NCBI GenBank assembly: GCA_016201695.1
Contig: JACQCK010000026.1
Location: 1 to 43,794, forward strand
Length of the DNA: 43,794 bases
Reading direction: 5' to 3'
From: Candidatus Roizmanbacteria bacterium
Lineage (GTDB): Bacteria > Patescibacteriota > Microgenomatia > UBA1406 > GWC2-37-13
Of this stretch, positions 1-8,533 are shown piece by piece. The first letter of the stretch is position 1. Each line of letters begins with the position of its first letter. The notes under the pieces were generated by a model that was given only the letters and a program-made list of their open reading frames with translations, was not told where the DNA came from and made no database searches. A program made the translations under genes and the position numbers.

Positions 1-285
1 ACGGCTCTTCACCATGGACAGCTCCAGAGATACCTTCAACTACACGATATATTTTATCCCCCCAACTCATCAGACGAGAGCGACAAGAGTCAATTTAACC
101 TAAGAGTAGACGCAGAAAGCCATGTTATCGGCGAGTATACAACTGTTTGGTCAATCATTAGTGCCGGTTTCCGCGGCTTAATGGGGGTGACCGGTCAAGG
201 AGACATCCATGCCGGTATGCAACAAATTCAACACAAAAAAGGCTATACTCCTCACCCGCTTAAACAAGTGATTTACCAAAGATAA
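1..285 (+). CDS. C-terminal end of an unrecognised protein (5' truncated by window edge)
   Basis: An open frame runs from base 1 to a TAA at 283-285, followed by a second TAA, giving the last 94 residues of a protein. The fragment is polar, with no clear membrane segment. It has a mid-region (VWSIISAGFRGLMGV) and ends in a basic tail KQVIYQR. I do not recognise the family. It is read in the same direction as the M16 peptidase that follows, whose own -10 box lies 26 bases downstream. That it is coding is likely from the uninterrupted frame. No function is proposed. Confidence 0.55.
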   Translation, partial: TALHHGQLQRYLQLHDIFYPPNSSDESDKSQFNLRVDAESHVIGEYTTVWSIISAGFRGLMGVTGQGDIHAGMQQIQHKKGYTPHPLKQVIYQR

Positions 286-311
286 TAACTCGATAATAAC
301 TTCTTTTGCGC

Positions 312-317
312 TATAAT
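312..317 (+). promoter_or_regulatory. -10 box TATAAT for the M16 peptidase
   Basis: A perfect TATAAT lies 6 nt before ATG 324, so transcription would begin at or next to the start codon. No good -35 is seen. Confidence 0.65.
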
Positions 318-323
318 TGGGGG

Positions 324-1601
324 ATGAAACCCCAATTTTTTACCCTGGCCAACGGTCTTCGGATAATGCTGATTGATACCAAAACTTTCCCGACGATGAC
401 AACCCTCCTTCTTGTCGGGGCCGGATCCCGTTACGAAGATACTAAAAATAACGGCCTTGCCCATTTTCTGGAGCACATGTTTTTTAAGGGTAGCCGGAAC
501 TATCCCGATCCGTATACTATTTCTTCAACCATCGAAGGCATGGGTGGGGTGTGGAACGCGTTTACCGCCAAAGACTACACTGGTTACTGGATCAAGTCGG
601 CTAACTATCATTTTGACAAGGTGATCGATGTCATCGCCGACATGTTGCTTCACCCGCTACTCCTTAAGAAAGAGATTGAGAAAGAAAAAGGCGTCATCGT
701 CGAAGAAATCAACATGTATGAGGATATGCCGCAAAACAAAGTTGAGGAAATTTTTGAAAACCTTATTTTTAAAGGGACTCCTTTGGGGCACGATATTATT
801 GGCAGCAAGGAGACGGTGACTTCTTTTCAGCGCCGGGATTTTTTAAATTACCTGCAGCGCTTGTATCACCCGAAAAACGCCCTTCTGGTCGTAGCCGGAG
901 GCATGGAAAAAGGTAAGGACTATGGCGGTATTATCGGCGAAAAGTTTAGTAACTGGGTAGTGGGAAAGTCTGCGACCGTGTCAATAATTAAGAAAAATCA
1001 GACGGCGCCGGCCCTTCATGTATATGAAAAAAAAACCGAACAGGTACATTTTTGCCTTGGTTTTCCCACGTTTTCATTTTTCGACGCCAGAAAATATGCT
1101 TTATCTGTCCTGTCTACCGTCCTTGGCGGCGGCGCCTCGTCAAAGTTATTTACCGAAGTCAGGGAAAAGCGCGGTCTCTGCTACTACATCGGCACCGGGC
1201 GCCAACACTATCATGACGTTGGTAATATCGTGACTCAAGCCGGCGTACCCAAAGATATCGGTAAAGTAAAAGAGGCGATCAGGGCGACGTTTGAGGAACA
1301 CCGCAAGATAGTCAGCGGCCAGATTAGCGCGGAAGAACTGCAGCGGGCCAAAGAAATCATCAAAGGCCGATTTTTGCTGTCGATGGAAGACTCATTTAAC
1401 GTCGCCCATTATTACGGCCGGAAAATGCTTCTTGAAACCAGTCAGCAGACTCCCGAAGAAGTGACTGCCGAGATCGGAAAAGTAACGCGCGATCAGGTAG
1501 TCGGCCTGGCTTCCGATCTATTCTCGCCGGAAAAATTGAACGTGTCACTAGTCGGGCCGCTTTCCGCAAAAGATATCACCGTTGACGATCTTGAATTATA
1601 A
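324..1601 (+). CDS. M16-family zinc metallopeptidase (processing-protease-like)
   Basis: A 425-residue single-module M16 (pitrilysin/insulinase clan) peptidase. The inverted zinc motif HFLEH is at residues 47-51 (zinc-binding His47 and His51, catalytic Glu50). The downstream acidic ligand lies in VEEIN near residue 128. The C-terminal half has the M16 inactive-domain pattern, including GGGASSKLFTEVREKRGLCY. Family members cleave peptides and act as homo- or heterodimers. This one has no signal peptide, so it is probably cytosolic. The frame is open to TTG 306, but that codon would place the start inside the TATAAT promoter. ATG 324 fits both the family N-terminus (FFTLANGLRIM) and the promoter. 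Its stop codon is embedded in the -10 box of the next gene. The substrate is unknown. Confidence 0.9.
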   Translation: MKPQFFTLANGLRIMLIDTKTFPTMTTLLLVGAGSRYEDTKNNGLAHFLEHMFFKGSRNYPDPYTISSTIEGMGGVWNAFTAKDYTGYWIKSANYHFDKVIDVIADMLLHPLLLKKEIEKEKGVIVEEINMYEDMPQNKVEEIFENLIFKGTPLGHDIIGSKETVTSFQRRDFLNYLQRLYHPKNALLVVAGGMEKGKDYGGIIGEKFSNWVVGKSATVSIIKKNQTAPALHVYEKKTEQVHFCLGFPTFSFFDARKYALSVLSTVLGGGASSKLFTEVREKRGLCYYIGTGRQHYHDVGNIVTQAGVPKDIGKVKEAIRATFEEHRKIVSGQISAEELQRAKEIIKGRFLLSMEDSFNVAHYYGRKMLLETSQQTPEEVTAEIGKVTRDQVVGLASDLFSPEKLNVSLVGPLSAKDITVDDLEL

Positions 1602-1602
1602 T
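1597..1602 (+). promoter_or_regulatory. -10 box TATAAT overlapping a stop codon
   Basis: TATAAT contains the TAA stop (1599-1601) of the M16 gene and lies 6 nt before ATG 1609 of the prepilin peptidase. Confidence 0.6.
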
Positions 1603-1608
1603 AATCAG

Positions 1609-2370
1609 ATGAACTTCCTTCTCTTACTGTTTATCCTCGGCTGCGCCATCGGATCGTTCCTGAACGTTCTTATCGGCCGTTTGCCAAACCAGCAGTCGAT
1701 TCTTGGCCGTTCTCACTGCGATCACTGCCAAAAAATCCTGACTCCGGTCGATCTTGTCCCCGTTTTGTCATTTTTCTGGCTCAAGCGCCGTTGCCGTCGT
1801 TGCCAAGTACCGTTATCATGGCAGTATCCATTGGTTGAACTGTTGACCGGTTTGACATTTGTGTTTATCGGAACGCGGCCGGGGCTAAACCTTGCCTACT
1901 TCGGCATTTTTTCGGTGTTGATCGTCATTTTCTTTGCCGACCTGAAGTACCAGATCATTCCCGACTCAATGCAGTTCTTACTGTTACTTTTTTCCGTTAT
2001 TTATCTGGCAACGACTTACTCTGCCGGGCAACTCCCGGTTGTTTTTTTCGGCCAGACCGTCGCCGGGACAGTAATTATGCTGCCGATATTATTTCTTTTT
2101 CTTATAACAAAAGGGGGCGGCATGGGATTTGGCGACGTGAAGCTTAGCTTTATCATCGGCTTTATGTTTGGGCTTCTGCAGGGAGTAGTTGTTTTATATC
2201 TGGCTTTCATAAGCGGGGCGCTCATCGGTATTATTCTTCTTCTTTCCGGCCGGAAGAAACCGAGTAGTCACATTGCCTTTGGCCCATTTTTAGTCTTTGG
2301 AATAATTGCTACAATTCTCTGGGGAGATGTCCTGTCGTTATTGCTTCGCCGAATTATCGGGCTGATTTGA
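1609..2370 (+). CDS. pilD: Type 4 prepilin peptidase / N-methyltransferase (PilD/GspO family)
   Basis: A 253-residue polytopic membrane aspartyl protease that removes the short leader of type IV prepilins and, in the bifunctional form, N-methylates the new N-terminus. The N-terminal DiS_P_DiS domain follows TM1 and has two CxxC pairs, Cys37/Cys40 and Cys62/Cys65, typical of the methylating, zinc-binding form. The two catalytic aspartates are Asp111 (FFADLKYQIIPD) and Asp176 in the GxGD motif (GMGFGDVKL). An in-frame start exists at 1582, but ATG 1609 gives the standard MNFLLLLFILGCAIGSFLN start and follows a -10 box. No pilin or assembly ATPase gene lies in this window, so its substrates are encoded elsewhere. 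Confidence 0.95.
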   Translation: MNFLLLLFILGCAIGSFLNVLIGRLPNQQSILGRSHCDHCQKILTPVDLVPVLSFFWLKRRCRRCQVPLSWQYPLVELLTGLTFVFIGTRPGLNLAYFGIFSVLIVIFFADLKYQIIPDSMQFLLLLFSVIYLATTYSAGQLPVVFFGQTVAGTVIMLPILFLFLITKGGGMGFGDVKLSFIIGFMFGLLQGVVVLYLAFISGALIGIILLLSGRKKPSSHIAFGPFLVFGIIATILWGDVLSLLLRRIIGLI

Positions 2371-2382
2371 GCGGTTCTCTGC

Positions 2383-2388
2383 TAGAAT
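2383..2388 (+). promoter_or_regulatory. -10 box TAGAAT for the 684-aa membrane protein
   Basis: TAGAAT is 9 nt before ATG 2398, in the 27-bp gap after the prepilin peptidase. Confidence 0.5.
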
Positions 2389-2397
2389 AAAATTGCC

Positions 2398-4452
2398 ATG
2401 AAGTATGTCGGACTGGGAGTAATTTTGCTTGTTTTTTTAGCCTCACTTATGAGTTTGAGATGGTACGGCATGAGAGCCGAAAATCCTTTTTTATTTCTTC
2501 GCGGTCAGTCGTTTTTGCACGCCGTCACTAGCGGTCAGGGGGGTTTTGTCCAACCGCGTCTGCCGTCACCGGTATTTTTCGTCCCGGGCCAACGGATCAG
2601 CAGTTATAACTTCCACGAAAAAGAAGCTCGTCTTGCCGGCAAAAAGCTAATCGTTGAAATCAGGGACTACCCATCGCTGCAGAATCTTTTTAAAGAGTAC
2701 GAAAAAAAGACAGGCAGGCAAAGCCTGTACAAGCACAATGCCTGGTCGCTTGATTTCTTTCTTTTGGAAAAAGCGAATAGCCGTTTTGGCCCGGTTAATG
2801 ATGTTTTTTCGAGCGGGTTAAATAAAATTTTCTATGAAAAATTGGGGTTAGTCGGCGACACCGAAGCTTATTTTTTGGCCGGCGTCATCTTTTTTACCCT
2901 GACCGCGCTTGTTATATTTACCTTCGCCCTAAAAATATTTGGGCGACTGGCGGCTTTGTTGAGCCTGACTTCTTTTGTACTAGGCCCGGTGGTCTTTGCC
3001 GAATCTCACTATAATATTCCGGACGTAAGTTTTATGTTCTTTTTGACCGCCGCTCTCCTCGCTTTTTATTTTTACTACCTCAATCCGACCCGGAAACGAA
3101 CGGTATTTTTTATCGTCTTATCTTTATTAGCCCTTGCCAGTAATTCGGCCGCGATACTGATCTTTCCGATTACGGTAATCACTGTTCTGGCCGGTGGTCC
3201 CGGCGGTTCGCCTCATAGCCGTTCTGTAAAAAAAAGATTAGTTCTCGTTGCGGCGGCCGGTTTATTGCAGGTCACGTTGTTTGTTTTTTTTTGGTCGGAC
3301 AGTTTGAAAGGAATAGTCGGTATTTTCAATAACATTCTTCATATTACCATTGGTTCGCCGGTCTATTTATTCCAGGGAGTGAGCCAATTGTCCTCAAAAA
3401 AAACCCATTATCAGGGTATTGGCCCGGTGATATATCTTCTGACTCAAGTACCGGTCGTAACCATTCTGGCGGCGGGTGTTGGCTTAGCGCTACTTTTTAA
3501 CCGGTCAAAGAGTCTTTTTGCGCTGTTTTTTGCCTGGATCACACTGTCGGTTTCAAAAGCTTATTTTATCCTAACGCCAAGCGACAGTATCCGGGACATT
3601 TTTGAACTCCTGCCGGTAGTTGCTATCGGCGCCGGATATGGAATCGCGAACGTAATCAAGTCAGTCAGGGCAAAGACTGTTGTCGTTTTAGTCTATAGCG
3701 TGGCGCTTCTCATTATTTTTTTAAACTATTTGCCAAACGGCAATGTCTATTTTAATTTTTTGGCCGGCGGGCCAAAAGGCGCGGCGATAAGCAATCTGCT
3801 GACCTGGCAGACGGCCGGCGAGAGCAGTTTCCGTCAGGCCGTCGACTGGCTGAATACTCATGCCGAGCCCCGATCTCGTCTGGCCTATCTTGACGGCACC
3901 ATGCTCGCCATCTCTCCCCGTTGGTTACGGAACGATATAGCCATGGGTTCCTATTTTTCCGGGTTTGCCGCCAAAGGCGAGTATGTTATTTCCCATGAAT
4001 ACAGAAGTCCGCCGCAGGTATTTGAGTATTTGTATCTTAAGCGGTATTTAAAGCCGGTGTACACGGTGAGCATACAGGGAGTGCCGTTGACGATCGTGTG
4101 GAAGAACGCCAAAGAATTTTACCGGCCCGGCTTTGAGGGGATTAAAACGGTAACGGACGGATATGAGTTGGAAAGGTCGCGCGACAGGATCGGCGAGTAT
4201 CTTGAAATAAAGTTTTCACGGACGAATAGAATACGTTCAGTTACTTTTTATGTCGGCAATTGGGCCAACTGCGATAACCGCCAGGGAGTGTTTTTGCTGA
4301 AAAGTTACTTTATCCCTCAAGAAGAGGTTGGCAGTACCGAAGTCAAGTATTACTTTCCGGCCGAGACGACCGACCGCATTCGTTATTACGCCTTTTCTTC
4401 GCAGTCGTGCGTCCTCAAAAGCAGAGTTGAGTCGTTTGAAACTCTCAATTAG
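2398..4452 (+). CDS. Large polytopic membrane protein, GT-C glycosyltransferase-like
   Basis: A 684-residue protein. It has one N-terminal TM segment (about residues 5-22), a roughly 130-residue loop, then a block of about ten hydrophobic segments (about 155-460), and ends in a roughly 220-residue soluble domain. The layout, an extracytoplasmic loop after TM1 followed by many TM helices, resembles polyprenol-phosphate-sugar-dependent GT-C enzymes (PMT/ArnT/GT39-like), which are common in CPR genomes. I cannot identify the catalytic acidic motif with certainty, so the assignment rests on architecture. The C-terminal domain is unrecognised and could bind the acceptor glycan. Start ATG 2398 follows a -10 box. 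It stands alone between the prepilin peptidase and Ndk. Confidence 0.5.
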   Translation: MKYVGLGVILLVFLASLMSLRWYGMRAENPFLFLRGQSFLHAVTSGQGGFVQPRLPSPVFFVPGQRISSYNFHEKEARLAGKKLIVEIRDYPSLQNLFKEYEKKTGRQSLYKHNAWSLDFFLLEKANSRFGPVNDVFSSGLNKIFYEKLGLVGDTEAYFLAGVIFFTLTALVIFTFALKIFGRLAALLSLTSFVLGPVVFAESHYNIPDVSFMFFLTAALLAFYFYYLNPTRKRTVFFIVLSLLALASNSAAILIFPITVITVLAGGPGGSPHSRSVKKRLVLVAAAGLLQVTLFVFFWSDSLKGIVGIFNNILHITIGSPVYLFQGVSQLSSKKTHYQGIGPVIYLLTQVPVVTILAAGVGLALLFNRSKSLFALFFAWITLSVSKAYFILTPSDSIRDIFELLPVVAIGAGYGIANVIKSVRAKTVVVLVYSVALLIIFLNYLPNGNVYFNFLAGGPKGAAISNLLTWQTAGESSFRQAVDWLNTHAEPRSRLAYLDGTMLAISPRWLRNDIAMGSYFSGFAAKGEYVISHEYRSPPQVFEYLYLKRYLKPVYTVSIQGVPLTIVWKNAKEFYRPGFEGIKTVTDGYELERSRDRIGEYLEIKFSRTNRIRSVTFYVGNWANCDNRQGVFLLKSYFIPQEEVGSTEVKYYFPAETTDRIRYYAFSSQSCVLKSRVESFETLN

Positions 4453-4505
4453 TAATTAACGAAAGCGTAAGCAAAAAATACCTATGCAAGCAAACGGTTC
4501 TCTGG

Positions 4506-4511
4506 TATTAT
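4506..4511 (+). promoter_or_regulatory. Extended -10 (TGGTATTAT) upstream of ndk
   Basis: TG-n-TATTAT at 4503-4511 would start transcription about 20 nt before ATG 4538. The leader shows a T run and no Shine-Dalgarno sequence. Tentative. Confidence 0.35.
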
Positions 4512-4537
4512 TAGCTTGTTACTAATTTTTTTTTAGC

Positions 4538-5116
4538 ATGGAACAGACTTTAATTATTTTAAAACCAGACGCGGTGAGCCGCGGCTTAAGCGGAGAGATT
4601 ATCAAGCGTTTTGAGCAGGCCGGTCTCAAGATTGTTGCCGGCCGTTTCCAAAAAGTTGATCGCGAACTTGCCGGCAAACATTATCCGGCCGATCGGGAAT
4701 CGTTTTTGCGGGGTATGGGTCAAAAAACACTAGAGAACTACGAAAAAATGGGCGCCGATCCGGTAAAAATGCTTGGCAGCAAAGACACTCTTGAAATCGG
4801 AAAAATGATCAGAGAGTGGCTGATCGATTATATTACGTCCGCGCCTGTTTTAGCACTTGTCCTTGAGGCGCCTCACGCCGTTGAACTGGTGAGAAAGATC
4901 GGCGGGCATACTTTACCTCTGCTGTCGCCTCCCGGGACGATCCGCGGCGATTTTGCCTACGACTCTTCCTTTTTAGCCAATACCGCCAAACGGGCGATCA
5001 AAAACCTCGTCCACGCCTCCGGTTCGGTCGAGGAGGCCAAGTACGAGATACCGTTGTGGTTTAAGGCTTCAGAAATCCATGCATACGAGCGGGTGGAGGA
5101 AAAAGTGATGCGCTGA
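4538..5116 (+). CDS. ndk: Nucleoside diphosphate kinase, long form
   Basis: Transfers the gamma-phosphate of ATP to NDPs through a phospho-histidine. The N-terminus has the family start (TLIILKPDAVSRGLSGEII). The catalytic His is His159 in NLVHAS, and GTIRGDFA (133-140) is the conserved nucleotide-site loop. At 192 residues it is longer than the usual 140-150. The extra residues are mainly an insertion around 58-100 (from LRGMGQKTLENY to the end of the inserted helix) before SAPVLALVLE, plus a C-terminal extension. Such long Ndk forms are known outside the common bacterial type. It is followed directly by tRNA-Arg(CCT). Confidence 0.93.
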   Translation: MEQTLIILKPDAVSRGLSGEIIKRFEQAGLKIVAGRFQKVDRELAGKHYPADRESFLRGMGQKTLENYEKMGADPVKMLGSKDTLEIGKMIREWLIDYITSAPVLALVLEAPHAVELVRKIGGHTLPLLSPPGTIRGDFAYDSSFLANTAKRAIKNLVHASGSVEEAKYEIPLWFKASEIHAYERVEEKVMR

Positions 5117-5130
5117 TTGCTTCTTCATGG

Positions 5131-5136
5131 TAGAAT
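5131..5136 (+). promoter_or_regulatory. Extended -10 (TGGTAGAAT) for tRNA-Arg(CCT)
   Basis: TG-G-TAGAAT (TG at 5128-5129) lies 13 nt before the mature 5' end of the tRNA at 5150. Confidence 0.5.
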
Positions 5137-5149
5137 TAGTCTGCGACCC

Positions 5150-5221
5150 GCTCTTGTAGTTCAACGGATAGAACAAGCCCGTCCTAAGGGTTAAATAGAG
5201 GTTCAATTCCTCTCGAGAGCA
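5150..5221 (+). tRNA. tRNA-Arg(CCT)
   Basis: All four arms fold. The acceptor is GCTCTTG/CGAGAGC with discriminator A5221. The D-stem is GTTC/GAAC. The anticodon stem is AGCCC/GGGTT around the loop GTCCTAA, giving anticodon CCT (reads AGG). The T-arm is AGAGG-TTCAATT-CCTCT. CCA is not encoded (CACC follows). The sortase frame begins four bases later, so the two may share a transcript. Confidence 0.93.
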
Positions 5222-5225
5222 CACC

Positions 5226-5945
5226 GTGATCAGGCTTAATCATCTCAAACACATTAAAACAAAAGACTATCGGCGGGTACTGTTTCTTCGTACCGTTGGC
5301 AACTTTCTCCTCTTTTCGTCCCTGTTTATGATCGGAAAAACATTTTATCAGCCGGTTCGGGAAGAAGCGCGTTTTTTCATCGAACGGCTGGTTCAAAAAA
5401 AATATCTCGTCGCCGAGAACGAAACCTATAAAATCAGCACTGCTTATCAGCCGGCCAATCAACTCGCCAAGGTACTCAATATTAAGCCGGTTGAGGTTCT
5501 GGCTCCGGTCGATGCCGAATACAGCATTATTATTCCTAAGATCGGGGCGAAGGCCAAAATCCTGGCTAATATTGACAGTGCCCGCGCGCCAATCTATCTT
5601 GAGGCTTTAAAAAAGGGCGTCGCTCATGCCGCCGGGACGGCTTTTCCCGGTGAAGGCGGACATATCTACCTGTTCGCTCACTCGACTGATTATTTTTGGA
5701 ACGTCGGAAGTTATAATGCCATTTTTTATCTTCTCACCAAGCTTGAGCGCAGTGACGAAATTGATCTTTTCTATCAGGGTAAACGCTATACCTACAAAGT
5801 AATTGATCGCACTATTGTTGATCCCGCCCAAGTCGAGTACCTGACGCGAAAAACGAATAAAGAATTTCTTACCCTGCAGACCTGTTGGCCGCCCGGTACG
5901 ACACTCAAAAGACTACTGGTTTTTGCCGTCAGAAAAGCCGAGTAA
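5226..5945 (+). CDS. Sortase-family cysteine transpeptidase
   Basis: A 239-residue sortase that would join surface proteins bearing a sorting signal to an acceptor amine on the cell surface. The N-terminal membrane anchor is at about residues 20-42. The catalytic triad is His152 (FAHSTDYFW), Cys220 (LTLQTCWPPG) and Arg229 (TLKRLL). The order and spacing match class D/E-like sortases seen in CPR. The earliest start is GTG 5226, five bases after tRNA-Arg. No -10 box precedes it, so it may be read through from the tRNA promoter, or the true start may be another non-ATG codon. No LPxTG-type substrate was recognised in the window. Confidence 0.85.
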   Translation: MIRLNHLKHIKTKDYRRVLFLRTVGNFLLFSSLFMIGKTFYQPVREEARFFIERLVQKKYLVAENETYKISTAYQPANQLAKVLNIKPVEVLAPVDAEYSIIIPKIGAKAKILANIDSARAPIYLEALKKGVAHAAGTAFPGEGGHIYLFAHSTDYFWNVGSYNAIFYLLTKLERSDEIDLFYQGKRYTYKVIDRTIVDPAQVEYLTRKTNKEFLTLQTCWPPGTTLKRLLVFAVRKAE

Positions 5946-5950
5946 ACAGA

Positions 5951-7171
5951 CTATTTTATGCCAGTTCCGACAACGTACAGGTCAGGCAGCGGGTTATTTT
6001 CCGGATTGAGGTTGGCCAGGATGACGAGCTTTCCGTCCGCTACCGGCAGGAAGAATGAGTCTTGCAGCGGTCCGGAGTAAAGTGTTTGCTTATTTTCTCC
6101 ATCATAATCTACGACCGTTATTTTTTTATCTTCGTTCATTACTAAGTGTTTGGAATCAGAGTGCCAATAAATTGTGTTGATTCCGCGGCGAAATTTTTTC
6201 ATCCAGTTCTGGTCAGTCGTCAGCCAGAAATTCTTATCCTCTTTCTTGTCATAGACATAGAGACGGTTGAGTTCGAGGCTGCGGTTTTCCCGGGTTTGAT
6301 TCGAACCAATCAACGCGCGGTCAGGAACAAAGGCTAAGGTTATTTTTTCCAGAGGCTCGTAGAGAACTTTTGTTTCGTCCGGCGAAAAAGCGATGATATG
6401 GAAAGAGTCGGAAGCGACTTTATTGAACTCTTTTGGAAAGGTCTCCAGGATTTTCGCGGTGTCTTTTTGTTTCTTCTCTTGCCAGGCCGAGAGTAAGGTG
6501 TCTTTTGATTTAGTTAACTCAAACGGATGACTCAATTCCTCATCCAGTGAAAGGAAATAACTGAAGTAGTCGTTCTTACCGACGGGAAAGGTAAAGATAG
6601 CCTGTTTCAAGTCGGGGGAGATTTCCACCGTCGTATTTTTAAAACTGACGCTTTCCGGCAGGTCTTTTTTGAGGATTATTTTTTTCAAAGGCGGTAAGAA
6701 CGACAGCGGGCTGCGGCTCGGTTCAAATAATAAAATTCCGTCTTTTTCGTCGTTGCCGGTAGCAGAGAAAAGAATAATTTTTTCCGAGTTGGGGATAGCG
6801 GTGGCTTTGGTGACGCCGAGATTGGTAAGGGGGGATAGAGACGGGTTGTTGGGAAAAAGAAGCACGTCTAGGGTCAAGACGACTTCGCCGCGCAAAGTCA
6901 CCGTCTTGCTCCAGCTGCTGTAGCCGTCTTTTTTGACCTCGATTTTGTAGTGACCGGGCGATAAGGTGAGGTTAAGGTCGGTGACGCCTTTCAACAGTCC
7001 GTCGACATAGACGTTAGCCGCCCGCGGGGCGGCGCTTACGGCAATGATCCCGGTCGGTTGGACCGATTTTTTTTCCAGGTCCAATCGGTATCCGCGTGCG
7101 TAGGCGACCAGTCCGATCAGACATAAAATAAAAATAATCACTAGCCCGAATCGATAACTTAATCGTATCAT
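5951..7171 (-). CDS. PEGA-domain surface protein with a single membrane anchor
   Basis: A 406-residue protein with an N-terminal TM helix (about 8-26) and an extracytoplasmic remainder. Residues about 40-95 form a PEGA domain (NVYVDGLLKG...LSPGHYKIEVKKDGY), a beta-sandwich module found in S-layer-like and cell-surface proteins. Residues about 110-400 contain repeated beta-strand-rich blocks of the type seen in WD40/TolB-like propellers (for example SFSPDETKVLYEP-like and YWHSDSKHLVMN). Known homologues of this layout in CPR are uncharacterised. It converges on the sortase gene with a 5-bp gap. A weak -10 (TAAAAC, 7181-7186) lies 9 nt before the start. Confidence 0.75.
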   Translation of the reverse strand: MIRLSYRFGLVIIFILCLIGLVAYARGYRLDLEKKSVQPTGIIAVSAAPRAANVYVDGLLKGVTDLNLTLSPGHYKIEVKKDGYSSWSKTVTLRGEVVLTLDVLLFPNNPSLSPLTNLGVTKATAIPNSEKIILFSATGNDEKDGILLFEPSRSPLSFLPPLKKIILKKDLPESVSFKNTTVEISPDLKQAIFTFPVGKNDYFSYFLSLDEELSHPFELTKSKDTLLSAWQEKKQKDTAKILETFPKEFNKVASDSFHIIAFSPDETKVLYEPLEKITLAFVPDRALIGSNQTRENRSLELNRLYVYDKKEDKNFWLTTDQNWMKKFRRGINTIYWHSDSKHLVMNEDKKITVVDYDGENKQTLYSGPLQDSFFLPVADGKLVILANLNPENNPLPDLYVVGTGIK

Positions 7172-7237
7172 ATTGATCCAGTTTTAAGGTATTTTAATAG
7201 AGTTTTGGCGACTTTTTCTCAAACAATAAATATATTA

Positions 7238-7243
7238 TACAAT
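7238..7243 (+). promoter_or_regulatory. -10 box TACAAT for mreB
   Basis: TACAAT lies 7 nt before ATG 7251 within a very AT-rich 40-bp stretch. A second hexamer, TATAGT (7243-7248), is too close to the ATG to be used for a leaderless start. Confidence 0.5.
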
Positions 7244-7250
7244 ATAGTAT

Positions 7251-8258
7251 ATGTTCTTCCGGAAAAAAGTCGGGATTGATCTTGGTACGGCCAATACTCT
7301 GGTATACGTGGCCGGTGAAGGAATCGTCCTCAACGAACCGACCGTTGTTGCCTATTCAATTGAAGACCGGCGGATTCTGGCGGTGGGAGACGATGCGCGC
7401 GAGATGCTCGGCCGTACTCCCGGTAATATTCTTGCCTCGCGCCCAATGAAAGAAGGCGTGATCGCGGACTATACGACGACTTCGGCCATGATTACTTACT
7501 TTTTAAAAAAGGCGCTGAAAGGCCGGATTCTTTGGCCTGAAGTCATGATTTCCATCCCCGGAGGGTCAAGCCAGGTGGAAAAGAGGGCCGTTGTCGCTGC
7601 CTGTAAACAGGCCGGGGCGTCAGATGTCTATCTTATCGAAGAACCGCTGGCTGCGGCGATTGGCGCCCGGATTCCCATCGCGCAGGCGTCAGGCCACATG
7701 ATCGTTAATCTGGGCGGAGGGACAAGTGAAGTCGCCATTATTTCGTTAGGCCAGTTGGTTGTTTACAAAACAGTCCGGGTTGCCGGCACCAAGCTTGATG
7801 AAGCGATCACAACGCAGCTTCGTAAAAAACACAACCTCATTATCGGGGAAAGAACAGCCGAAGACATTAAGATCAAAATCGGAAACGCCTTGTTTAACGA
7901 AAAAGAAACCAAAGAGGCCGTAATCGAAGTCAAGGGGCGTGATTTTCAAACCGGCCTGCCTAAAATTTTGGCGTTGGGAGAAGCGAGCATTAACGAAGCC
8001 CTGCAAAAACCGTTAAAGGCGATCCTCGAAGGCATGAAGGAAGTGCTGTCGCAGACTCCGCCGGAGTTGGCCTCCGACATTGTCGACAAAGGGATCGTAC
8101 TTTCCGGCGGGACGGCCCTTCTTAAAAATATTGACCGGTATACGACTTACTACACCGGCGTTGCCTCGTTTGTGGTCGAGGACCCGCTATTCTGTGTTAT
8201 TCGTGGAGTCGGTATGGCCATTGAAAATTTAGATAGCTTTAAGGAGGCTATCCGATAG
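7251..8258 (+). CDS. mreB: Rod-shape-determining actin homologue MreB/Mbl
   Basis: A 335-residue bacterial actin that forms membrane-associated filaments guiding wall synthesis. Visible ATPase-fold motifs are phosphate-1 (VGIDLGTANTLVYV, residues 7-20), phosphate-2 (NLGGGTSEVAII, about 153-164) and the adenosine motif (VLSGGTALLKNI, about 282-293). Length is normal for MreB. No mreC or mreD follows. Instead there is a 275-bp AT-rich gap and then a GT26 gene. Assignment as MreB rather than the Mbl paralogue cannot be settled from sequence alone. Confidence 0.95.
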   Translation: MFFRKKVGIDLGTANTLVYVAGEGIVLNEPTVVAYSIEDRRILAVGDDAREMLGRTPGNILASRPMKEGVIADYTTTSAMITYFLKKALKGRILWPEVMISIPGGSSQVEKRAVVAACKQAGASDVYLIEEPLAAAIGARIPIAQASGHMIVNLGGGTSEVAIISLGQLVVYKTVRVAGTKLDEAITTQLRKKHNLIIGERTAEDIKIKIGNALFNEKETKEAVIEVKGRDFQTGLPKILALGEASINEALQKPLKAILEGMKEVLSQTPPELASDIVDKGIVLSGGTALLKNIDRYTTYYTGVASFVVEDPLFCVIRGVGMAIENLDSFKEAIR

Positions 8259-8533
8259 AAAATAGCCGGAATCAGCCTCATGATAAAAAGTAATAAACCT
8301 ATATTTATAACTATTAGAACGATTTTTTTATTGTAACGAAGAAGAAAATAAATAAATACTTTTTCCAATAAAATATAATATATTCACTTATAAAAAATAA
8401 TAAAAAGTTTTTAATTAAGGTTCTAGACTTTAACAATAGTATAAATATATGTATAAATATTTTGAACAAAGGAGTCATAAATTTAGAATTTGCAACTATA
8501 TTTTATTCTTAGAATATTTTACTATATAAATAT
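8259..8533. other. AT-rich intergenic stretch (about 80% A+T)
   Basis: 275 bp without a credible gene, far richer in A+T than the flanking genes. It has many A- and T-tracts and TATA-like hexamers, so promoter calls are ambiguous here. An AAAGGAG string at about 8468-8474 is not followed by a usable start codon. I see no DnaA boxes, tRNA or strong terminator hairpin. Confidence 0.6.
8520..8525 (+). promoter_or_regulatory. Possible -10 box TACTAT for the GT26 gene
   Basis: TACTAT lies 8 nt before ATG 8534. The surrounding TATA-rich sequence makes the exact hexamer uncertain. Confidence 0.35.

Noticed and set aside
8259-8533. Replication origin
   Set aside because: The stretch is AT-rich but has no DnaA-box cluster, and dnaA, dnaN or parAB are not nearby.
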